From contig DHGB01000051.1 of the NCBI GenBank assembly GCA_002402535.1, positions 8,851 through 17,663 of the forward strand: a stretch of DNA of 8,813 bases, in the 5' to 3' direction. Below are positions 3,608-8,813 of the stretch, one piece after another (within the stretch, counting starts at the first letter, position 1; each line of letters begins with the position of its first letter). Under the pieces are notes generated by a model. It had not been told where the DNA came from. It was given only the letters and a program-made list of their open reading frames with translations, and searched no databases. A program made the translations under genes and the position numbers. This DNA is from Candidatus Shapirobacteria bacterium UBA4809. Its GTDB lineage: Bacteria > Patescibacteriota > Microgenomatia > UBA12405.

Positions 3608-6478
3608 ATGGAGGCGTTAATCTCGGCGGCAATTATTTTTGGAATAGATAACTTTGTGGCGGTAAAACTGGTCTCTAAACTGCGGGAGCAGGGGATAAAA
3701 ATAATTGATGGAGAAATTGAGGAAATTCCTAAAAATGCGGCATATGTTTTTGATTTTGAAGGCAGAGAGAGGGAGTGGGAGAGATTGGAAAAAAATCAAA
3801 AGTTAGTTTTGGTGTCAGACAATCAAAAACAGGCAGAGGAATGGAAAAATAAACTTGACGGTAGTTTCCTAAACTGGAGAATAGTTTTTGGGGAAAATGT
3901 TTATGGGGAGGGAATGAGTGAAGAAGGGTTTTTGGGGCAGGCATTTTTAACCGCGGCCAGAAATAAAAACTTGATTTTACCGAGTCTTGATCAGGTTTAC
4001 CGGGTTCTGGCGGTGGAGGACCTTGTCGAGGCAATACTCCGGTCCTGTTTTTTTTCTGGTACTAGTGGAAAAATTTTCTGTATTGGGGGACGCGAAACGA
4101 ACTCGAAGATAGTGGCTGAGGTGCTCTTAGATGAGGCGAAGATGACGAGAACTAAGGTAATTCAGGATTCGTCAAAAAAAGAAGAGTCGCCGGAAAAGGA
4201 AAAAATGATTAGAGAAAGCCAACAAATACTGAGATGGCAGGCGGAAACGACTTTTAAACAAGGAGCCAAAGAGGCGGTGCAATATTTTGTAGCGAAGGTT
4301 GATGCTGATAACCGAAAAAAGGCGGCAGTTAAAAGCAACGATTTTAAGCCAAAAATTGAAGAAGAAAAGAGAGAAAGGAGATTTGAGGTGGAGATAGAAT
4401 CCGACTTCGTCCCATCAGAGAAGGACTACGTCGAGACAAAGAAGGAGGAAATTGAGATAGAGATTGAGGAAGAAGTTGAAGAAAAAGTGAAACCCGCCGT
4501 CGTCGAAGACTTTGGCGAGACAAAGGAAGAAATTGTGTTTGAAAAATTTGCATCAAGTCCGATACCAGAGAGAAAAGTGGAAGAAGAAAAAGAGGAAAAA
4601 CCCGACTTCGTCCCGATTAAGCGGGACTTCGTCGAGGCGAAGGAAAAAAAGAAGAAAGATAACTGGTGGAGGTGGGGGCTTGGCGCGGTTTTATTGATAT
4701 TTTTGGTGGTACTTATCATAAATATAATAAAAGTGGCGTCAATTCCAAAAAATATTTTGAGGATTTCAAACTTGATTGAAGAAAACAATTATGTTGAAGC
4801 TGAAAAGAAAATTAAAATTCTGGCCTCAAACAACGAGAAAAATTTAGCTATTTTTGAAACAGGAAAAGTAGGCAGTCTGCTACGGATTGAAAGCGAAGTA
4901 ATTGAACTTTTAAAGTTAAATCTGGAACTCGTCAAAAGCAGCGAGAAAATTAGTCAAGATATTTTTGGGGAGACAGAGGTAGAAATGGAAGAAGAGCTTT
5001 TCGAAGTGGCAAAAAAGACAGAAATGGTGATTTCTAAAATGGGGATTTTGCAAGGGAGACTGTCGGGGCAGTGGGGCTGGCTCCCGAGTAGATTTAGAAG
5101 CGATCTAAATAAAATTAAAGTAAAGCTGGAAAGCCAAAGAAAAACAGCGGAAAAGATGAATGAAATACTCCGGATACTACCGGAAATGATTGGACTTGAT
5201 GGAAAAAGGAGAGAATACCTGGTGCTCCTGCAAAACGAAAACGAAATTAGGCCATCAGGGGGCTTTATCGGTTCTTTTGCGATTTTGGCCTTTGAGGGAG
5301 GTCGTTTTATAAATTTTCAGGTCAATGATATTTACGAAGCAGACGGACAACTAAGAGGGCACGTGGAACCACCAGAGGAAATTAAAAAATATTTGGGAGA
5401 GGCGGGCTGGTATATGAGAGATGCTAATTGGCAAGCCAGTTTTCCTCTGGTTTCCAGAGATGTCCAATGGTTTCTTGATAAGGAAACAGGGAGGAAGGTT
5501 GACGGAGTCATCGGATTAAATTTGGCTTCGGTTAAGGCGGTACTTGGAGTAATGGGGGAAATATTCGTGCCCGATTTTAAGGAAAAAGTGAATCAAAATA
5601 ATTTATATGAGCAAGCCGAGTTTTATTCAGATAATAAATTTTTTGCGGGCTCGGGACAAAAGGCGAGTTTTCTCGGAGGAGTTAGTAAGCAACTAATGGA
5701 AGAAATTAAAATGGCCAAGGGAAATGTGGGACAAAAACTACTGACGACAATAGTTGATTTACTTGATCGAAACGAGATACAAATTAGTTTTAACAATAGT
5801 GAAGCGGCCAAGGTGATAGCGGAGGCAGGCTGGGACGGGTCAATTTACGAGGGAAAATGCCCTTCGACAAGCTCAGAGCAGGTTGGTTGTTTTGCGGACT
5901 ATTTATATCTAGTAGAGGCAAATATGGGTGTAAATAAGGCAAATTACTTTTTGTATCGAAATGTTGAAAGAGAGGTAGAAATAGGAGAAAAGATAATTAA
6001 AAATAAATTAAAAATAATTTATGAAAACACTTCTAAAAGTACCAACTGGCCAGCTGGAGATTATAAAAATTATTTAAGAGTTTACATACCGACCGAAAGC
6101 CGAGTAGAAGAGATTAATTGGAGTGAGAGTGGCAGTGGCGAAAAAAATATTGTCAGTGGGGAGAACCTAAAAATAAATTTGAACGGTAGCAAAAGAGAAG
6201 TGGGTTTTCTGGTGACTGTGCCTATTGGTAAGAAAATTGAAGTTGAAGTTAAATATAGTGCTGAAATTGATTTAAGCAAAGTGACAACTTTTTCTTATTT
6301 AAATTATGTTCAAAAACAGAGTGGTTATGGAGAGACAAATATGGTGAGTTTGATTTCAGTGCCTACTAATTGGCAGATAAATGCGGCTGAGCCGGTGGCG
6401 AGTGTCGTCGGAGGAAAACTACTTTTTAATCAAAAGCTGGAGAAGGATATTAAAATGGGAGTAGAGATAGAGAGATGA
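3608..6478 (+). CDS. DUF4012 membrane protein with N-terminal degenerate NAD-epimerase-like (SDR) domain
   Basis: 956 residues. Residues 1-230 resemble an extended SDR/NAD-dependent epimerase: a beta strand ALIS, a VFGENVYGEG motif (93-102, compare R..NVYGpG), YRVLAVEDLVEAIL (131-144), FCIGG (157-161) and a final LRWQAETTFKQGAKEAVQYF (208-227). All three glycines of the NAD-binding GxxGxxG are replaced (A7, I10, I13), the catalytic Tyr of YxxxK appears to be Ser (S70...K74), and the middle is shortened, so it is probably catalytically dead. Residues about 230-350 are a Lys/Glu-rich linker containing three DNA-repeat-derived segments. One membrane helix lies at about 357-377. The outer part carries the DUF4012 signature: LLQNENEIRPSGGFIGSF (Q542-G552 region), RDANWQASFP (from R604) and VDGVIGLN (631-638). 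DUF4012 has no established function; a cell-wall or glycan role is inferred from the Wzx/Wzy neighbours. ATG 3608 begins exactly at the first SDR strand. The end overlaps the next gene by ATGA. Confidence 0.8.
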   Translation: MEALISAAIIFGIDNFVAVKLVSKLREQGIKIIDGEIEEIPKNAAYVFDFEGREREWERLEKNQKLVLVSDNQKQAEEWKNKLDGSFLNWRIVFGENVYGEGMSEEGFLGQAFLTAARNKNLILPSLDQVYRVLAVEDLVEAILRSCFFSGTSGKIFCIGGRETNSKIVAEVLLDEAKMTRTKVIQDSSKKEESPEKEKMIRESQQILRWQAETTFKQGAKEAVQYFVAKVDADNRKKAAVKSNDFKPKIEEEKRERRFEVEIESDFVPSEKDYVETKKEEIEIEIEEEVEEKVKPAVVEDFGETKEEIVFEKFASSPIPERKVEEEKEEKPDFVPIKRDFVEAKEKKKKDNWWRWGLGAVLLIFLVVLIINIIKVASIPKNILRISNLIEENNYVEAEKKIKILASNNEKNLAIFETGKVGSLLRIESEVIELLKLNLELVKSSEKISQDIFGETEVEMEEELFEVAKKTEMVISKMGILQGRLSGQWGWLPSRFRSDLNKIKVKLESQRKTAEKMNEILRILPEMIGLDGKRREYLVLLQNENEIRPSGGFIGSFAILAFEGGRFINFQVNDIYEADGQLRGHVEPPEEIKKYLGEAGWYMRDANWQASFPLVSRDVQWFLDKETGRKVDGVIGLNLASVKAVLGVMGEIFVPDFKEKVNQNNLYEQAEFYSDNKFFAGSGQKASFLGGVSKQLMEEIKMAKGNVGQKLLTTIVDLLDRNEIQISFNNSEAAKVIAEAGWDGSIYEGKCPSTSSEQVGCFADYLYLVEANMGVNKANYFLYRNVEREVEIGEKIIKNKLKIIYENTSKSTNWPAGDYKNYLRVYIPTESRVEEINWSESGSGEKNIVSGENLKINLNGSKREVGFLVTVPIGKKIEVEVKYSAEIDLSKVTTFSYLNYVQKQSGYGETNMVSLISVPTNWQINAAEPVASVVGGKLLFNQKLEKDIKMGVEIER
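4401..4441 (+). repeat. Palindromic CCGACTTCG-family repeat in the DUF4012 linker, copy 1
   Basis: Left half CCGACTTCGTC, a 13-nt centre, right half ACTACGTCGAGACAAAG. Pairing remnants are CGAC/GTCG (4402-4405/4430-4433) and GTCC/GGAC (4409-4412/4423-4426). It is translated as SDFVPSEKDYVETK. The length and half-site order equal copy 3 at 4602-4642. Confidence 0.65.
4494..4525 (+). repeat. Shortened CCGACTTCG-family repeat, copy 2
   Basis: CCGCCGTCGTC, then GAA, then GACTTTGGCGAGACAAAG. The right end GCGAGACAAAG matches the GTCGAGACAAAG of copy 1, while the central part is mostly lost. It is translated as PAVVEDFGETK. Degenerate, so less certain than copies 1 and 3. Confidence 0.45.
4602..4642 (+). 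repeat. Palindromic CCGACTTCG-family repeat, copy 3 (most intact)
   Basis: The hairpin is symmetrical: CGAC (4603-4606), TTC, GTCCCG (4610-4615), loop ATTAAG, CGGGAC (4622-4627), TTC, GTCG (4631-4634), that is 4+6 bp with a 3x3 internal loop. It is translated as DFVPIKRDFVEAK just before the membrane helix. As the best-preserved palindrome here, it probably shows the original form of the element. Confidence 0.7.
5859..5882 (+). repeat. In-frame CCTTCGACAAGCTCAG element in the DUF4012 domain
   Basis: CCTTCGACAAGCTCAGAGCAGG is nearly the CCCTTCGACAAGCTCAGGG short repeat that I recall as dispersed in many environmental bacterial genomes. It is translated as PSTSSEQ (residues 752-758), flanked by Cys751 and a second Cys at 761, just before the conserved DYLYLVEANMGVNKANYFLYR block. 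It looks like a loop insertion. Confidence 0.55.
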
Positions 6479-6804
6479 AAAATTTTATAAGAAAAACTGA
6501 AAATTTTGAGTGTGAAAATTGCGGGGAAAAGGTGATGGGGGATGGGTATACGGATCACTGTCCGAGGTGTCTTTTTGGGAAACACGTCGATGAAGAAATT
6601 CCCGGAGATCGGGCGAGTGATTGTGGGGGTCTAATGGAACCGATTAAAAGTGTTTATAAATCGGGATATTTTAAAATATTTTATAAATGTACAAAGTGTC
6701 GACATGAGTTTTGGGTAAAAGCCGCCGACGCCAAGGCTATGGCAGGCCAAGGGAGGGGTCAAGGGGATGACAGAGAAAGGTTGATAGAACTTTTGGGGAA
6801 ATAA
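6475..6804 (+). CDS. RNHCP-domain zinc-binding protein
   Basis: 109 residues. The pattern FECENCGEKV (CxxC at 13/16), DHCPRCLFGKHVD (C29, C32, H37), PGDRASDCGGLMEPI (C50) and YKCTKC (C72, C75) matches the RNHCP family, named for an Arg-Asn-His-Cys-Pro motif that here reads TDHCP. The Cys/His arrangement can hold two zinc ions in ribbon-like sites. The family's molecular function is not established; nucleic-acid binding is possible. A tail rich in Gly, Arg and Asp (residues 88-105) follows. The start ATG overlaps the stop of the DUF4012 gene (ATGA), so translation is probably coupled; the GGGAG at 6458-6462 is a weak and distant Shine-Dalgarno candidate. It is the only complete gene in the window without a -10-like box directly before its start. 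Confidence 0.8.
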   Translation: MKNFIRKTENFECENCGEKVMGDGYTDHCPRCLFGKHVDEEIPGDRASDCGGLMEPIKSVYKSGYFKIFYKCTKCRHEFWVKAADAKAMAGQGRGQGDDRERLIELLGK

Positions 6805-6809
6805 AAAAA

Positions 6810-6829
6810 ACTAAAGTCTAAAATCTAAA
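6810..6829 (+). repeat. CTAAAGT-type heptamer repeats upstream of ftsH
   Basis: ACTAAAGTCTAAAATCTAAA is three imperfect units of the family seen at 669-707 and 1516-1546. It lies directly after the stop of the RNHCP gene, just as the first tract lies at the khpB stop. Confidence 0.6.
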
Positions 6830-6847
6830 TAATATAAATGGTGGTGA

Positions 6848-6856
6848 TGTTATAAT
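6848..6856 (+). promoter_or_regulatory. Extended -10 promoter element (TGTTATAAT) of ftsH
   Basis: A perfect extended -10, TG-T-TATAAT, ends 8 nt before ATG 6865. The -35 position (around 6828-6833, AATAAT) has no match to TTGACA, which is tolerated by extended -10 promoters. No Shine-Dalgarno lies between the box and the ATG, so a leaderless or nearly leaderless mRNA is likely. This is the best promoter match in the window. Confidence 0.6.
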
Positions 6857-6864
6857 TGATATCT

Positions 6865-8813
6865 ATGTGGGGAAGAATAAAAAAGATACTTAAGAAAAAA
6901 GATAACAAACCGACTTCGCCGAAAGCTACGTCGAGTCAAGGGATACCAAAAGAGATAATGGATAAACTACCACCGGGAGTAAAAATAAAAAGAATCGAGA
7001 TAGGTCCGGCACAAATAATGAAGACCTTAATTTCTCTATTGATGTTTTACATAATTGGCTCGGCTCTAATCACGGGTCTCGTCGGAGATAAACTGGCAAA
7101 AGTACCCCTATCAAGGGTTATTGAATCGATAAAAAAGAATGAGGTTAAAGAAATAACGGTTATGGACAATGAAATTTTGGTGACACTAAAAGACCCGACT
7201 TCGCCAGAGGCTACGACAGGGCAGGCGAAAATACTGGTAGCCTCCAAAGAAAGTAATGTTTCAATGTCGGAGATAATGCAAAGAGAGGGAGTAGATATGT
7301 CGTCGGTAAGCTTTAATGTTGAAAACAGAAGTGGCTGGAAAGCCATTGGGGAAATACTGGGGACACTACTCGGAATTGGAATTCCGATTTTGTTTATTTT
7401 GTGGTTTTTTAATCGACAAAGCGGGGCTCAGGGTGGAGGAATGTTTGGTTTTGGAAAATCAACCGCAAAACTATTTATCAAGGGAAAACAAAATATTACT
7501 TTTAAAGATGTGGCCGGAGTGGAAGAGGCGAAAAGAGATCTGGAAGAAGTGGTCGACTTTTTAAAACATCCAGAAAAGTATCAAAAAATGGGAGCCAGGG
7601 CTCCAAGAGGAGTTTTGCTGGTAGGACCGGCAGGAGTTGGTAAAACACTGCTGGCTAAGGCGGTAGCGGGAGAGGCCAATGTACCTTTTTATAGTATGGC
7701 TGGGTCGGAATTTATGGAAATGCTGGTGGGAGTTGGAGCGAGCCGGGTACGGGATCTTTTTGGGACGGCCAAAAAAGCGGGTAAAGCCATTATTTTTATT
7801 GATGAGATTGATGCGATTGGACGAATGAGAGGAGGAATGGATGGAGGCCACGGAGAAAGAGAACAGACGCTAAATCAAATACTAGTCGAAATGGATGGAT
7901 TTGAAACTAATACGGCGGTGGTAGTATTGGCGGCGACTAATCGCGGCGATTTACTAGATCCGGCACTACTGCGACCAGGCCGTTTTGACAGGAGAGTGGT
8001 CCTCGAAATGCCCGACTTAAAGGACAGAGAAGAGATAATTAAAATTCATGCTAAAGGGAAACCTTTTGAAAAAAAGGTGAACTGGACAACTGTGGCCAGG
8101 AGAACGGTGGGTTTTTCGGGAGCTGATCTTGAAAACATGCTTAATGAGGCGGCTATAAAAGCCGCCAGAGAAAATAAAAAAGAGGTTGAAATGGTGGATA
8201 TTGAAGAAGCGGCCCTAAAAGTTAAACTAGGATCAGAAAAACGCCGAGATCAAACAGAAGAGGATAAGTTAATGACAGCTTATCATGAAGCGGGACACGC
8301 GATTGTTAATTTTGCTGAGGACCTAGACCCGGTACACCGAATTTCGATTGTTTCACGGGGAATGGCACTCGGATTTACCCTAATTCCGCCTAAAATGGAT
8401 AGAGTTCACGAAACTAAATCGAGACTGATAAAACAAATGGCGATGGCCATGGGAGGCAGGGCGGCCGAAGCGCTGGTTTTTAACGATATTACCACCGGAG
8501 CCAGCAGTGATATTAATCACGTGACTAATATTGCCAGAAATATGGTGGTCGAGTGGGGAATGTCGGAACTCGGACCTATAAATTGGGGACCACAAATTGA
8601 TACCGATGATTTTGGGAAAGCTTGGATGGAGCCGAGTAAAATTTCTGATGAGATGCAGGGAAGGGTAGATGGGGAAATTAAAAAACTAGTCAATACGGCC
8701 TTAAATAGGGCCGAAGAACTACTTAAGAAAAATAGAAAGAAATTAGATGAACTGGCTAAACTTTTAGTGGAAAAGGAAAGTTTGGATGACAAAGAATTCG
8801 AAGAGTTTATGAA
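6865..8813 (+). CDS. ftsH: FtsH, membrane-bound ATP-dependent zinc metalloprotease (3' truncated)
   Basis: 649 residues are present and the frame is open at the window end. Order: a cytoplasmic N-terminus of about 52 residues (longer than usual), TM1 (about 53-73), an extracytoplasmic domain, TM2 (about 160-183), AAA+ domain, M41 peptidase. Key motifs are Walker A GPAGVGKT (254-261, K260), Walker B IIFIDE (309-314), the second region of homology [19 protein letters not shown] with arginine fingers R373 and R376, HEAGH (474-478) with zinc ligands H474 and H478 and catalytic E475, and TTGASSD giving the third ligand D549. All catalytic residues are present. Differences from the usual consensus are Walker A GPPGTGKT to GPAGVGKT, pore motif FVG to LVG (L287), and GHDERE to GHGERE. 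FtsH degrades misfolded membrane proteins and some regulators. Two CCGACTTCG-family repeats are translated as PTSPKAT (N-terminus) and PTSPEAT (extracytoplasmic loop). The start is ATG 6865, after a TATAAT box. Confidence 0.95.
   Translation, partial: MWGRIKKILKKKDNKPTSPKATSSQGIPKEIMDKLPPGVKIKRIEIGPAQIMKTLISLLMFYIIGSALITGLVGDKLAKVPLSRVIESIKKNEVKEITVMDNEILVTLKDPTSPEATTGQAKILVASKESNVSMSEIMQREGVDMSSVSFNVENRSGWKAIGEILGTLLGIGIPILFILWFFNRQSGAQGGGMFGFGKSTAKLFIKGKQNITFKDVAGVEEAKRDLEEVVDFLKHPEKYQKMGARAPRGVLLVGPAGVGKTLLAKAVAGEANVPFYSMAGSEFMEMLVGVGASRVRDLFGTAKKAGKAIIFIDEIDAIGRMRGGMDGGHGEREQTLNQILVEMDGFETNTAVVVLAATNRGDLLDPALLRPGRFDRRVVLEMPDLKDREEIIKIHAKGKPFEKKVNWTTVARRTVGFSGADLENMLNEAAIKAARENKKEVEMVDIEEAALKVKLGSEKRRDQTEEDKLMTAYHEAGHAIVNFAEDLDPVHRISIVSRGMALGFTLIPPKMDRVHETKSRLIKQMAMAMGGRAAEALVFNDITTGASSDINHVTNIARNMVVEWGMSELGPINWGPQIDTDDFGKAWMEPSKISDEMQGRVDGEIKKLVNTALNRAEELLKKNRKKLDELAKLLVEKESLDDKEFEEFM
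6910..6941 (+). repeat. CCGACTTCG-family repeat in the ftsH N-terminus, copy 4
   Basis: CCGACTTCGCC, GAAAG, then CTACGTCGAGTCAAGG. The right half matches DUF4012 copy 1 (CTACGTCGAGACAAAG) at 14 of 16 bases. Here it is read in a different frame, as [11 protein letters not shown], in the unstructured N-terminus of FtsH. Confidence 0.65.
7195..7229 (+). repeat. CCGACTTCG-family repeat in the FtsH extracytoplasmic domain, copy 5
   Basis: CCGACTTCGCC, AGAGG, CTACG, then ACAGGGCAGGCGAA. The left half is identical to copy 4 with the same 5-nt centre, and it is again read as PTSP-x-AT. It falls between two beta-strand-like segments (EILVTLKD and AKILVAS), consistent with a tolerated hairpin-loop insertion. 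Confidence 0.6.

Noticed and set aside
4401..4642. CRISPR array or protein tandem repeat in the DUF4012 linker
   Set aside because: Copies are unevenly spaced, of different lengths and in coding sequence, and related copies in ftsH are read in another frame; they are dispersed palindromes.
4426..4788. Long minus-strand open frame opposite the DUF4012 linker
   Set aside because: Its Ser/Phe-rich composition is what the complement of a Lys/Glu-rich coding stretch gives; no start context or family resemblance.
3608..6478. Alternative genetic code with UGA read as glycine
   Set aside because: The DUF4012 frame ends at TGA overlapping the next ATG in the normal ATGA way, and no in-frame TGA is needed inside any gene.
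7047..7564. Open frames overlapping ftsH on both strands
   Set aside because: They are shadows of ftsH, whose AAA+ and M41 motifs are continuous through this stretch in frame with ATG 6865.
1..8813. Insertion sequence, transposase, integrase or phage genes
   Set aside because: No such protein is encoded; the only mobile-looking items are short non-coding-type repeats.

Overview
The window looks like a chromosomal segment from a small-genome bacterium of the Candidate Phyla Radiation (Patescibacteria, possibly Microgenomates). This is an inference. It rests on the DUF4012 surface protein, the almost complete absence of Shine-Dalgarno sequences, the AT-rich and purine-rich coding strand, and short dispersed repeats inserted in frame inside genes, a habit I recall from such genomes. 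The genetic code appears standard: TAA, TAG and TGA all end genes here. All genes lie on the + strand.

Layout. (1) 1-168 is the C-terminal end of the membrane insertase YidC, followed by khpB/jag (197-682), the classical yidC-jag order. (2) 731-3277 holds a polytopic O-antigen polymerase/ligase-like protein (Wzy/WaaL type) and a Wzx-type polysaccharide flippase, a surface-glycan pair. (3) 3278-3607 is a 330-bp gene-free stretch with unusual structure: an almost perfect 28-bp inverted repeat around a 29-nt loop, short direct repeats, and three ATAACCG heptamers at exact 11-bp spacing, the last of which sits where the -35 box of the next gene should be. (4) 3608-6478 is a 956-residue membrane protein with an N-terminal degenerate NAD-epimerase-like (SDR) domain, a charged linker, one membrane helix and an extracytoplasmic DUF4012 domain. 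(5) 6475-6804 is a zinc-binding RNHCP-domain protein overlapping it by 4 nt. (6) 6865-8813 is FtsH, cut by the window end.

Two themes cut across the genes. First, every gene not translationally coupled to its neighbour has a TANNNT -10-like hexamer only 5-8 nt before its start codon and no convincing Shine-Dalgarno, which suggests leaderless transcription. Second, several families of short repeats invade coding sequence: an AATCTTCAATCT family (three in-frame copies in the polymerase gene), a CTAAAGT heptamer family (gene junctions plus one coding copy), a palindromic CCGACTTCGYC...CTACGTCGAG family (three copies in the DUF4012 gene, two in ftsH, read in different frames), and one CCTTCGACAAGCTCAG element. 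Wzx, Wzy and the DUF4012 protein plausibly act together in building the cell-surface glycan. YidC and FtsH serve membrane-protein insertion and quality control, and KhpB is an RNA-binding protein.
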